Shown piece by piece: positions 22,089 through 33,399 of a stretch of 64,000 nucleotides of DNA (position 1 is the first letter of the stretch; every line of letters begins with the position of its first letter). Location of the stretch: NCBI GenBank assembly GCA_905178155.1, contig CAJINV010000001.1, positions 3,797,706 through 3,861,705 on the forward strand, read 5' to 3'. The notes under the pieces were generated by a model. It ran no database searches, was not told the origin of the DNA, and saw only the letters and a list, made by a program, of their open reading frames with translations. The translations under genes and the position numbers were made by a program. The DNA is from Amoebophrya sp. A120 (Eukaryota > Sar > Dinophyceae > Syndiniales > Amoebophryaceae).

Positions 22089-22962
22089 AGCGTGACATGT
22101 GACATGCAATTATGGAAGCAGATGAAATCGACGTCAAGAAAAAGAATGTATGAGAATGTCAAAAACATCAAGGTCTAAAGGACGAAGAATTTGAACAAGA
22201 ATACAGATGACTGATGCCGCGATTCGTACTGGTATATTAGTACTGGCACCGACTGATGAGTTTTGTGAGCTTGCGTGCTGCTGCTGCTGCTGTCTGCAGT
22301 ATCGTTTCACTGCTAAAGAAAGACAAATGCCTAGTGAAAAGCGACGAGTCGCCGTTCTTTCGTGCAAGATTTTTTGTTGCGCCAATTCTGCTTCGTCGTA
22401 CGTATGCGTCTCTGCGTTGTTCTTCACAAACTCGGTTATACTCGTGCACTTTGCAAATGTCGTGACGTTTCATTGATTGCCGTGCTGTTTCTAAAGAACA
22501 ATCTTGAAGAATCTTGTTGCATGGATGGCGTAATAAAGCCGTTTCGATGGAAAACAAAATAAGTAGAACAATTTCGTTGAATCTCTAGATCTAGTACTAG
22601 TTCATTATTTTCATCACAATTCGAACAGGAAAGCGAAAAAAGTATTTGCTAGTGCCATCGAAAATACCTTTCCCTCCTCGTCCACAAGTACGAAGGGCAA
22701 TAGATTATTTTTCCTTGATACTTTTACTTTTGGTTTTCTATTTTCATTTTTCCGCTGAAAATTATCTTCGTGTAGTTGCGTAGTGTCAATAACATTCTCT
22801 CCGCCTCTGTGTTTGCTTGCGGTGTGTTTATCTGTATCCGTACTCTTTCCTGAGATTTTACACCTCAAAAGAACATACTCCTAAGTAAGCGCAATTTTTC
22901 AACCCCCATTTCTCCTCATCGATTGAGAGCCCTCTCCCCTTGAATAAAGCCAACCGAAAGCC
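22089..22962. other. Intergenic stretch
   Basis: No supported gene; overlapping short frames on both strands around 22200-22560 have no coding character. Includes a short CTG run near 22280. Confidence 0.5.
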
Positions 22963-24621
22963 ATGTTTTTGAATGTCAACGCCGTCCGGAGGGCAGGAGC
23001 AGGTCTGGAAGAAGATTTAGATGCCTTGCTGCCTCCTGGAGGCGAACAAGGGAATCTGAATCGAGAGAACAATAATCCGAACGATAATGTCATCAATTTG
23101 TGGCCTGGCGGGAGAGGAGGCCCGGCGGCGATGTTAAATGCAGATAACCATAATCTGCAAATGAACGCTAACCCAAATAACAACGCGAACCCGCCACGGC
23201 AACAGCAGCAACTACAGCAAAACCAGGCAGCCGCGGATGTCATGGCCCAGCCACGGGACCCGCCGTCCCCTATTGTGCGGCGGACGACCCGGGGAGAAAA
23301 CACCGGGGAGCCGACCGGGCAGGCAGTCTGGGAAATCCTAAACCAGCTCTACGACGAGGAGAGGCGGAAAGTCGAGGGCAAAGCGCATCGCAGGTTCCAC
23401 AAGTACTGCGTCAACGCCTGGGAGTTCGCCGTGCGGAAATCTATTTCGGTGAAAATGGCATCGTCCTCTTTGCTCTCGAGCAACCAAAAGAGTAGAGCGA
23501 GAGCTGCGAGTCTTAGCGGTCGGACATCAAGCATGATTTCCTCAACATCTACTTTAAGCTCGAGCACAACTGTAGTTCTCACGGGTGCCGGAACTGGAGC
23601 GGCGCCAACGCCTTTGGTCGAACCTCCACACGACCAGATGAACAATAACGCAGCCCGTCCCGGCGCAAATAATAGCACAGCAAATCCACGTGGTGTTGAC
23701 GCGACAGCATCAGTAACCAGTGTAACTGCAGAACCCGCCCCGGTATCCATGATGTGGAACGTCCAGCGGCTGGATGTCGGGGTGAAAGAGAACATTGTTT
23801 CCTTCATGCAGATATGCATTGCAAAAGTATCGTACTCGTATAAATGCAAGTCTTGCATTACAAATCTTGTCTCCAAGGCAAATCTGCATGCAGATTTTAT
23901 TTCTCATGCTGGGGAAATTTGTAATGCATTTGTACGAGTGCGATGCTTTTGCAGTGCATAGCAGACCGAAGCGGAGCAGCCGCCCTTTTTCAACGCGCGA
24001 ATGGCCGGCGATTTGACCGCCGACCTGCGCCGCCCGCACCAAACGCAGCAGCTCAAAATGATTCTGGATAAGGTAAGTACATTCTTTTTTTGCTGTGTGT
24101 TGGTACTTTAGGCTGCATGTCTCGTTTCCAAAGAAAAAGGTGCACTCCCTCGTACTACCGTCGTGTTAAACATGAAGTAGATGTTGAAGAATGAATTTGA
24201 GTGTAGAGATGCGACGTGCCGCTTCTCACATACTAAGTCTGCACGGTTCGATGTTTCGCTGCACATATAAGAACTCAAACACCATCAATCGCATATTATG
24301 CAGATTCGCGAGTCCGCCCGCACGGGGCACCAGCACGTGGAGCTGAAGCCGGATTTCTGGGCCCGGGAGGCCTGCCGCGGAACCGGGTGGTGCTACCCTT
24401 TTCCGGTGACGGAGCTGGAAACTTTAGGTTTCGCGGTAGAGGAGCAGAAGCAGGAGCCCGCCGGCGGCGCGAAGGGCGTGCAGCAGCAGCGTCACGACTG
24501 GAAAACGCGTACGTGGAAGTGCAGCTGGACGCCGGCGCCGGTCAACGTTTTGCAAGCGGGGGCGGGCGGCCCCGTGATTGGCCACCAAGTGGACCAGAAC
24601 GCAGCGAGACGGCAGCTCTGA
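22963..24621 (+). CDS. Uncharacterised Asn/Gln-rich protein (424 aa)
   Basis: Exons 22963-23812, 23966-24072 and 24304-24621 (1275 nt, in frame). The first intron is an introner; the second is GT-AG (24073-24303, GTAAGT start). Start ATG 22963 (MFLNVNAVRR). The N-terminal third is low-complexity with Asn and Gln runs. A short helical segment follows (EILNQLYDEERRKVEG, then HRRFHKYCVNAWEFAVRK), then another Ser/Thr-rich linker. The C-terminal exon has aromatic and cysteine residues (DFWAREACRGTGWCYPFP; TWKCSW), suggesting a small folded domain, but I recognise no family. Without removing the introner the frame ends at 23961. Confidence 0.75.
23813..23960. mobile_element. Introner 4 (family A)
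   Basis: 148 bp, direct repeat GCAGA at 23808-23812 and 23961-23965. Ends TATGCATTGCAAAAGTATCG and (reverse complement) TATGCACTGCAAAAGCATCG. Removal plus one GCAGA gives Met-Gln-Thr-Glu in frame. Confidence 0.9.
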
Positions 24622-25375
24622 GAGCGGTGCAGTACTAGTCTGTTGTTTTTAATCTAGGTTAATGTGCAGAAGAGACTAATCTAATTCACATTTCTGCACC
24701 TGCAGCTGAGCTTACTACAACTCTTGCAAAGATTAAGGCTGTTACAGATCACATGAGGACGATTGTAAGTAAACTGTGTATGACGATGAGTTCTTCAGCG
24801 GAGTCTGCTTTTGCAATTAGAAACGGCTTGTGATTGAGACTAGACCAGGGAAATCTGCCCCAAAGTAGATGATACCGTGATGGAAAAAGTTATGCTTTTC
24901 GAAGAAAGGATGAAAAAAAAAGACTCGACAAAAAATTCAATATCAGAAACGCCAAATGGCCGATGTTCAACATTCTAGTTAGCGCTATTGCGATGGCTCA
25001 TTCAGCTGGTTAAGAGATGATAGCCATAGCTGCAAGTAGTTTACGGAGAGAGATTCAGATGAAAAAATCTAGACCGGTTTGGTACCCTAGAACTAGGTAG
25101 TAAGTAACGACCGTTATTGAAATGAAAAAAGGGATGATAAACAACCGCTAAGCAAGATACTGAATAGCAATAAAACAGATTCTGAGGGAAGTAAAGTTGA
25201 AGGTCACTCACCATTTTTGGTAAACAAAGTGACGTCTTCAGCAGGGACAGATACAAAAATGAGAAGCAAAAACAAAGGAGATGAGCTACAACATCATGAT
25301 GAACAAATCGAAGAAACCAAAAGTTTGTTGACAAAAATGAATATGTCCCGCTCCCGAAGCGGTTAATAGAAAAAG
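24622..25375. other. Intergenic stretch
   Basis: AT-rich, no supported feature. Confidence 0.5.
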
Positions 25376-28300
25376 ATGGCGGTCACACCCGGAGGCAGTA
25401 CCGCGGCTGCGAAAAATGAAGGTGCTGCCCCGTCGGCATCCTCTAGTACTGTCTCGCGGACCGCCTCAACCTCGACCGTACGGACGATATACACAAATGC
25501 CTCGGGGGAAATCAATGCCCCACTGTGGAGATACGAGAATGACATCAGCGGCCACAGCGCTACTTCCGTTCAGGTTGGCAATGCGCCTGCGACGTCGTCC
25601 TCGTCGAAGCGATTTATCGACAATCTTGGCGTCTCCCCGGTTGCAAGGCGGACAGAGCCGCATCAAAGTACACTTCGAAACAACAAAAGGCCGGTAGTGT
25701 CCTCGTCAAAAGGGAAAGGGAAGCAAGCAGGGGACCCGCCTAACATGTCTCTCAATCTGACGAAGCACATGACGCACAACAGCCACTATGTCAACAAGAG
25801 TGTTCTGCAGGAAGGCACGGCATTCAGTGGTAAGAACCCGCGGAGTACTAGTAAAGGACCATATTCGTATTCCCCTGGTGGGGCACCAGCCACAAAAGAT
25901 AGCACTAGGGCTACTTCAACAACAGCAACAGGCCGCGCTTTGGGAGACCTTCGCTGGGCGCATGGGTGCAACACGCGGCGGCAGCTGCGGGACGTTTTGC
26001 GCAATGAAGGGGATGCGGACATCATTGAGGTCGACGTGACCGTCGGGAAATTGCTTCGGGACGGGCGCGAAAAGGTGATTGTGGATTTCCCAAAATTCTT
26101 CGACTTCAATTGCGTCGGGGCGCGGAAGAAGTTTCAATGCCGCAGGAAGCTGGAGGAAGAGGAGCTGGGTGGCAGTTGCAGCGGCGGCGTAGGAGCAACA
26201 TCTTCTGGGGCAAGTAGAACTACAAGTCGCGGCACTACAGCTGGAGCAGGTGGACATCACCTGCACTCGGGTGGGGGACCCGCGACCCCGAGAGACGTGT
26301 ACGAGGACATGGATGACGGCGAGCAGCTGATTTTATGCCATTTTCCCTACACAAAGTCGGACTTGAGTTTGGCCGAGTTTCTGCGAGTGCTGTGCGAAGA
26401 AAATGACGCGTACTACAAGGAAAAAACGGCACGGGAAGTAGCGTGCTCTACTACGAGAGCATCTTCTTGTGGTCACCAGCGGACAAACAGCGCAAACTAC
26501 GATCAAGGTGGACGACTACAGCAGGGAGTAGAGAATGGCTGCAGGGCGACCGCAACTGAGCAACAAGCAGAGTACTATCCTTCTGGTGCTGTTGAGCTTT
26601 GTCGCGATTGGTCTTGGCCAGCTGCGATCACTAGCTCCCACTGGCCGCATTCGCAGGCAACTGACGATGAATTCGCACCCATAATTCCTCCTGCTGAAGC
26701 TGTTGCGAATAGCTTGAAGCTGGACGATTTCACACCTATACGAAGTACAACACCTGCTCCTGCAGATTATGATTACAGCAGGCAGTTCGACCCTCCCGCG
26801 CGTGCGCGTGCCGCGACCTCAGGCCCAACTTTCTGGACCGGCGGAAGAAAGAACGGCCCTACGAAAGATGATTTGACGTCTGGTTCCTTCCTTGAACTCG
26901 AAGAGCTGTCAACGAGTAGTTTTTCGAGAAGCGGAACCGATACCGAAGAACCACCTCGTCGTCCTGATGCTCCTCAAGATGCGAAACACAATCACGACAC
27001 CGTCGCTCTTAGTACTCCAACGGCAAGAACATCAAACACAAGAAAGATTGCTCTAGACGACGGGAATTTTTCGCGAGGCAGCCAAAGCACGGAAAAAAGT
27101 TCATCGTCTGCGAAGAAGCGGGCGCCCATTAGCTCTACCACGGATGGTGCGGCAGCCGCCTCGAAGTCTTCCAAGAATTCATTTTCCGGGACGAGCAGAG
27201 CCTTGTTTGTGAATACCACTGACCTTCACCACCTCGCGCTTCCGGAAGCGCGCGACAGCTCCGCGTCTACTGCTTCGACGTCCGCCACGTCGGACAAAAC
27301 AACAACATCGGGGATGATGAATGGGGCAACCAGCGAGACGGACAGGGATACCGATCGACACGAGGATCACGTGGGTTTTTTGTTCGACAACCGCTCAGGA
27401 GGCAGTAGTTTTCCCGGGGAGCCAACAATGTCCTCGGGATCACTAGCAAGTGACAGCAAAAATAGAAATTCTGAAGGAATTAGGACTGGCACAAATACTG
27501 CTCCACCTTTGTCAACCTCGGCAACCTCAACAGCATTTCCCTCATCCACTTCTACGAAAAAACGCAGACTCCGTCCGTTGGGTGTGAAACTTGATTTCAA
27601 AACCCAGCGCGCGTTGAAGCCGGCCCTGCACTTGCTCAAGAAGTTGAACGCTACTGCGCGACTCCCGGTGGTGATTCTGAATGCCGACGTGCTGCACGGG
27701 CCGTGTTCCATGTCCGAACGGTATCTCCCAGTGCTGGAAGCCAAGACCTTCGTGCAGATGTGCGTCGAGCGCTGTCCAGAAGCGGTCCTGAGTCTCAGCT
27801 GGCTCGCCGGCGATCACGCGATAAGCAGCAGGAATCGGGTGTATACGGACCAGATGATCGAAAAAATGCTCGGAATTGTATAGGAATTTTGTACGCTGAC
27901 GCATATGCTTCATTGTCGCATACTTATTCTGCGGTTTGATACATCAAGCGTGAAAATGCAGTGCAGTGATTGTGATAACCATAAGTGCAGCGAACTTGAA
28001 CTTCTTTTCTACTTCGAAAATAAGAATTGCCGTAAAATAAATAAAAATCAAAATTTAGGTGCTTTTCCCTTTGATCGACGATGGTTCTGGGCTTATCCGA
28101 TCTCCCGCCAACGCTGCGCGCCACATCACTTTTGCGGTCTGTGCCCAGTACGCTGCAGCCTCGAAACTCGTTTTTGACAAGTTACTATGCATTGCAAAAG
28201 TATCGTACTAGTACAAATCGCAATACAAATTTTTCCAGAAGGAAAAATGGAATTTGTAATGCTGATTTCGCTAAGAAACAAGATTTGTCATGCATGATTG

Positions 28301-28770
28301 CAATTAGTTTTAGTACGAGGACGATACTTGTTTTGCACAGGATAGTTACTGCGGCACGTACCCTCTGCCTCACTGACACTATACACCGGGTCCTGGTCCC
28401 GGGGCATCACGCCAGAGCATATGCATTGCAAGTATGTCTGGGTCTCCTGGAAGAAATTGCGAGATTTCTCATGCTAGTTTGGCATGACTCTGAACTCTGT
28501 ATTGCGTGGCCACGAAGACCTCCTCTTGTCTGTCATGCAAAAGCGATGTTTCTCATGCGGTATACGCAACACAGAGCCACGAGAAAATCTGTCATGCTTG
28601 GCGGTGCATTACAGTGCGCTTTCTGTTCCCTGACATGCATCGCAAGTTTCCAGACCCAGACATATTTGCACTTGATAGAGCATCTGGACGAACTAAAGCA
28701 GCTCTTCCCCTCCAGCCGCACCTTCTTCGACGTGCGGTTGAGGAACGGAAACGGGGCGGCAGCGAGATAG
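25376..28770 (+). CDS. FAM151/menorin-like protein (928 aa, two introners)
   Basis: Exons 25376-27877, 28059-28185, 28350-28419 and 28683-28770 (2787 nt, in frame). Intron 1 is GT-AG (GTATAG...TTTAG); the other two are introners. The conserved FAM151 (DUF2181) signature is present in pieces: LRWAHGCNTRRQL with IIEVDVTVG near residues 192-225; HFPYTKSDLSLAEFL near 320; then GVKLDFKTQ near 736, VVILNADVLHGP near 765, AVLSLSW, HITFAV and SLTLYTG at the end. The family is related in fold to glycerophosphodiester phosphodiesterases, with largely unknown activity. Unusual here is a low-complexity insertion of nearly 400 residues between the second and third blocks, and a Ser/Thr-rich N-terminal extension. 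Without removing the introners the last conserved block would be lost. Confidence 0.85.
28186..28344. mobile_element. Introner 5 (family A)
   Basis: 159 bp, direct repeat GTTAC at 28181-28185 and 28345-28349. Left end TATGCATTGCAAAAGTATCG; right end is diverged (TTTTGCACAGGATA) but keeps ATA. Removal joins Lys-Leu to Leu-Arg-His in the FAM151-like gene. Confidence 0.88.
28420..28677. mobile_element. Introner 6 (family B, family-A-like left tip)
   Basis: 258 bp, direct repeat GAGCA at 28415-28419 and 28678-28682. Left end TATGCATTGCAAGTATGTCT, with the family-B GTCTGGGTCTCC following; right end TTCCAGACCCAGACAT then TTGCACTTGATA. The outermost 12 bases on the left match family A, which suggests exchange between families. 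Confidence 0.87.
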
Positions 28771-29846
28771 TAATCCTAATCGGGACGCAGAAGTACCTAG
28801 TTTTGCGGCTGCTGATGTGATTTCTGCGGGAAAAATTCTTCACTGCAGATGTTGACATGTAGCTTGTTTCACGCTGGCTGTGGCTTCTTGCTTTTTACGA
28901 AATCATTCTATTCATCATCATGTACAAAGTTTTTGGAACGACCGTTGAAGGTGAAGCATCTTCACTCACCGACAAGATATGTTCTTTTCCGTTGTTTTTT
29001 GGCGACTATGACCAGGGTACCTACTATGGTATCCGCTTTTCGATCAGGAATGTCATGTACACGTTTCTACTCTTGGGCTCTTCTCTATCCTTCGAACTTT
29101 GAAATTGAAATAATTTTTTGAACCATATGAATGTCTTTTCTGAAGATTCTGGTAGACTGCAGCCCGCTCCGCTCAGCTGGAATGGGAACTGGCATCGTTT
29201 GTTTTGATTGGCAAAACGAAACGAAAAACGATACGAGTACGAAAAAGCGAAAGACAAACAAGAATGAAATATCGAAAGCATGACGCTTTTCCTTGGCGGG
29301 TTGTGAAGCATAGTCATAGAAGTTTTCCCGCTGCGAAAGCATAGAGGTTTTTGTTATCTTCCTGATACATAGGATCTTAGACTTATTGAGAGCATCGCTG
29401 TTGTCAAGTTTGAGCGAGCCAGGCAGAACGAGAGGTCTCTCTTCTTCACGTAGCCCTGTCTGTGAGCCAAAAATATGTCAGAACCAGAAGTAGATTCGTT
29501 CTCGATTTTTGATGTTACCTTCTCTGAGCTTGCGCTTCAGCTTCATAATTATCGCGGGAACTACCACAGTTGGCACAGTTGTGGGATTGCACTGCCACCA
29601 GGAGACAACGAGCACTAGAGGTCGAGGTGGTAGGACCAATAGAAGGAAAGATGCACACCAGGGCGCAGGCAATGCTCCTCTTGAGGCCCCCGAGCAGCAA
29701 GACAAGAGCTGCTTGCTTGCCCTTCGTACATCTACACCAGGCTGCTTCATCTTTATTGCGGTCTAAGAAAAAAACAGCAGAACAACTTGAAAAAGACCGT
29801 GTCCTGCCCGCACTTGCACGGCCTTTAGTAGGTGAAGTAACGTAAA
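28771..29846. other. Intergenic stretch with one doubtful small ORF
   Basis: Mostly featureless. A frame at 29512-29766 (84 codons) begins with a hydrophobic stretch (LRFSFIIIAGTTTVGTVVG) that could be a signal peptide of a small secreted protein, but composition is weak and there is no further support. Confidence 0.3.
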
Positions 29847-31106
29847 ATGCACCGGCCGCAACTCTTTCCTAACAGCTCCTCGTCTTCGTCAACCCGCCTG
29901 CCCGCGAACGGCACCCGGACGACCCCACAGAAGCTGCATGGTGGCGGAGCATCAAGTGCCTCGTCAAGCTCTGGCTACAAATCCACCAGACCGGGAAAAG
30001 CGCGGATCTCCACCGGCGGCTCCTCGGCCGCCTTCGAGCCAAATGGCGGCCCGAACGTGCGGGGTTTCTTCGCGCAGTGGGACAAGGGACTGTCCCAGAT
30101 ACGCAAAGACCTGCACGAGGAAGCCTGCGATATGGGGCGGGAGCGCGACCAGATCGGGAAACAACGAGTCCGCAGCTACAGCAGCGGCGCGGTGAACTTT
30201 TCCTCCGCTGCAGGAGCGGTAGGTGGCCGACAGCAAGGCGGTTCATCCGGCAAGGCCAGAGGCGCGGGCAACTACAGCACACCAGGGAAAAACAAGAGCA
30301 GCTCGAACACAACCAGGGCGGGCGCCGGCGGGAGCCACGCACCAGGTGCGACTACGGAGTCACCTTCTCCGACGTACCGACAACGGATTCCGAGTGAGTA
30401 CCAACACTTCTACGAGCAGGAAGTAGATTCGGACATCTACTCGAAGGTCCAAGAGCACCAGACGCTGTTCAGCAAGGCGAATCTTGTGAACGCGAGCGAG
30501 TACAAGGCTATCTGGCAAGAGCATGACGAGCAGTTTCGGGCTTTTCAAGAGCACGTGGAACCAGGTGATAGGGCAAATAATGGTGAACAGGTGGCGGAAA
30601 ACGGCGGTGCGGCATCTGTTAGATTGCCAAGCGAGGAAAGAATTATAGCGCCAGCAGGAGCGGGTGCGGGAGCAACGACTGTGGAGGGAGGAACCAACAC
30701 ACAGCTTCTTCGCTATTCAGACGTACCTCCTTCCTTTTTTGATAGGCCTTTTTGTCGCAGAGTGAGCATTTCATTCGAAGAGCAAATTGTGGAATGCGCT
30801 TTGTGATATGCAATACTGCAAGTGCAAGCTTGAAACTAAAAAATCGTCTATGAACAAAAGAAATCGCTCCACGAACTCTATTGACAGATTCCCTGGCCGC
30901 CCGTGAACGGCGATATTCTGGAATTCTGCGAGGCTTTGTGGGCTCCGGGTCACCCGAAACAGGCCTACCGCATCGCGTGCCGGCGATGGCATCCGGATAA
31001 GTTCTTGGCCTTGTATGGACACAGAATACACCCGGATGATAAAGAGCAGGTCGAAAATCGCCTCAAAGAAGTTTTTCAGGATATCATGAATAGCAAAAGG
31101 TGTTGA
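29847..31106 (+). CDS. J-domain-like protein, NFKBIL1-type C-terminus (377 aa)
   Basis: Exons 29847-30761 and 30888-31106, with a GT-AG intron (AGA|GTGAGC...TTGACAG, 126 bp, phase 0). The N-terminal 300 residues are Ser/Gly/Ala-rich with a helical part (SEYKAIWQEHDEQFRAFQE). The last 73 residues form a compact unit beginning IPWPPVNGDILEF and containing YRIACRRWHPDKF with His-Pro-Asp at residues 340-342, then HRIHPDDKEQVENRL. This arrangement (aromatic-Pro block, helix, W-HPDKF, second helix) is the degenerate J-like domain found at the end of NFKBIL1-type proteins rather than a full DnaJ. It may contact Hsp70, or be a protein-binding module; function not established. Confidence 0.8.
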
Positions 31107-31826
31107 AGACGAGTTGGTCAACTTCCAGCCCTTGAAGCGATGAAATGACGAAACAGCCCTAAAGATAAGCCGACCATTAACAAGGTCTGTATCTTGTTTG
31201 TAGAGATCAAACTACATGTGTCGCAGCTGATGTTCCGCTTCCGACGGAGTCAGATCAGGGATGTATTTGCTAAGCGTGAGTGGGATTTACATTTTTTTCG
31301 ACCAATGAAAATAATGATAATTGTCGGGCGCAGGGGCATACACTTCGATATCGATTCGTGTTCGTGAGCAAATCCAATTCTACCACATGGACGCATAATT
31401 TATGTGTCTCCGCTGGTCTGTAAAATAAACAAAGTATTACTTGGTACTTATACTCATGGACGACCATGCCGATTTCGCGATGTAGTAACATGAATCGAAC
31501 ATTTCGTCCGAAGGCATATTAGTGCTTGCCGCATTGTCCTCTCGCGTACTATCGTTATCGTATTCATTCGCCTTCGCGTCGATCGTGTGTCGTCTCGTCT
31601 TTTGACATTGAGATAGTTGACTCTTGAAATTGATACATCATGTGAAAGGTACAAAAATGAAATTTGACCGCAAAAATTTTTGTGATAGTCACAATGAATT
31701 AGTTTTCCGCTGCATTGGCACGAGTCGCATAGACCTGCGCGCAGGACGCACGGTTTGCTCAGTTGGCAACCCAAACAACAGTAAAAAAAGTTTATTTTAC
31801 TAGACGGCCAAGGCATCCCCGAAATT
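31107..31826. other. Intergenic stretch
   Basis: AT-rich, no supported feature. Confidence 0.5.
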
Positions 31827-32240
31827 ATGAATGAGGTTGGCGAGATAGAGGCCTCCTCCGCCGCATTTGCCAATTGGGTGGAAGAAGAAGCTCATGCATA
31901 TGTCCAAGAATGGGCAGTCGGTTCGGTCGACGAAATCGAGCACGAGCTGAATGGCCTTTCCTCCCCAGAGTCTAGAGCCGCGAGGTGGAAGACGATTACG
32001 CAGTTGTCCGCGGTGCGGCGTCCGCTGGAGTTAGACCTCCAAAATCACAATACCTGCAAAGCGGCTGCGGCCGACGGGCAACTTGGCACGCGAATAAAAT
32101 TGAGCGGTGCGCTTTGGTTCATGATTTTTATCCAACAGCGAAGACACATGTCGTCCGTCGACTTCGAACTCGAATCGGCGCCGACCTCTTGCTGCTCCTC
32201 TTGTTTCGTTGCTGACGAGCAACCACAATACGAAGCTTAA
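31827..32240 (+). CDS. Probable N-terminal part of the 1373-gene paralogue (137 aa frame)
   Basis: Frame from ATG 31827 to TAA 32240. Its start resembles the N-terminus of the 1373-2527 protein: SSAAFANWVEEEAHAYV compares with SPAYGAWVEGRVRTCL, and both reach a Ser-Cys-Cys motif after about 100 residues. It lies just upstream of, and in the same frame as, the 32274 frame, which matches the rest of the 1373 protein. The two are therefore probably one gene. The connecting splice is not clear: a GT near 32207 and an AG at 32262-32263 are candidates, but I cannot fix the junction. If instead they are separate genes, this would be an orphan small protein. Confidence 0.5.
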   Translation: MNEVGEIEASSAAFANWVEEEAHAYVQEWAVGSVDEIEHELNGLSSPESRAARWKTITQLSAVRRPLELDLQNHNTCKAAAADGQLGTRIKLSGALWFMIFIQQRRHMSSVDFELESAPTSCCSSCFVADEQPQYEA

Positions 32241-32273
32241 TGAATTTGAATGACTTAGTAGAGCCGAAGATGT

Positions 32274-33399
32274 ATGCAACCCAAACCTCGTCCTCGAGCT
32301 CCATGCATGAAAAATATGATTGAAGATGATGAACACCTCCAACACAATCTATCAGGTTCAGGATCCCAGAGACCGCGTGAGGCTGACGTCTTGTGGTTCC
32401 CCAAGAAGCTCAAGATGAAAAAGAAGAACTCGAAGCTGCAGAGCAAACAACCAAAAGTGATACACTGTCTGGAGCGATGGGATATAGGAAAAGGGCTACT
32501 GCGAATGACAATAAAGTCCGAAGGCGCAATCTTTCCGAGAGGAACGTGGCTCGATAAAAATCGATGGAGGAACTTGCGCGTCAAACTGGTCCAGAATCAG
32601 GTTTCCTATCTCAACGGTAGAACGGCGCCAGCACACGTCCGGCAGTACATCCCAGTCGAGATTCTGCGGAAAGTGGCGGAGTACCTTGATCCACTCGGGG
32701 ATGTATTGTTCAACCCGGCCTATTATGTCGATTTGGCGTTCAACAAGAGGAGCGCGGACATGGAGCAACTAATGCAGAAAGTGTGTAGGCGTTGCATCGC
32801 AGAAGCGAAGGAAGGTAGTTAGCTGTAGCTTTTGTTATTTGCTACATCTGCAACACAGTACATTAGCGTCCAACAGTGTCCATGTCGTAGGCCAGTGTGC
32901 TAGATCAGTATGTGTAGTATGATTTCTTGTCCTGTTCACATCATCAGAGGTGATTGAAAAGGAACCTACTCCTAGTCCTACTCGAAAAAAAAAACGAGGT
33001 AAATCCTTCCTTAAAGGGACGCTGAGCACCCGTACGAAAACAAACAGCGAAACGACGGTGATTTCCATCGGTCTCGGATCAACCTATCTTCCCCCGGAAA
33101 GGAGAAGAGATGAAGACTCTTCCTCTTCGTCCGATTACGACGTTCCGAACCCAGACATTGAGATGGAGTGTTTTCCACGGTGGGAAACGTCAACCACGGA
33201 CATCGTCTTTAACTCGGACGAATGGAAGAAAATTGCTCAAAAAGAGGAGGCGGATGTGCGCGAGACATTCGCCCGGCCGACGGCCGTCTGTCTGCAGCTC
33301 GTCTGGGCACGCATGCATGCATTTGTGAAGGAAAAGGGCATGAGTTTATTCGTCACAAAGAAGGAAGCGGAGGCCAGGCTGTGGAACATGCGATGGTAG
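32274..33399 (+). CDS. F-box-like protein, paralogue of the 1373 gene (330 aa from 32274)
   Basis: Exons 32274-32814 and 32948-33399, GT-AG intron of 133 bp (GTAGTT...CATCAG; 993 nt in frame). The first ATG of this block is 32274, but the true start is probably in the 31827 frame. Near residue 125 is IPVEILRKVAEYLDP, then GDVLFNPAYYVDLAFNKR, which aligns position by position with FPAELFRRVCCFLQP and the following segment of the 1373-2527 protein. The stretch before it (CLERWDIGKGLLRMTIK) and the C-terminus (FVKEKGMSLFVTKKEA) also have counterparts there. A basic, Lys-rich patch (KKLKMKKKNSK) and a Ser/Asp-rich linker are specific to this copy. Function unknown; an F-box-like adaptor role is inference. 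Confidence 0.68.
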
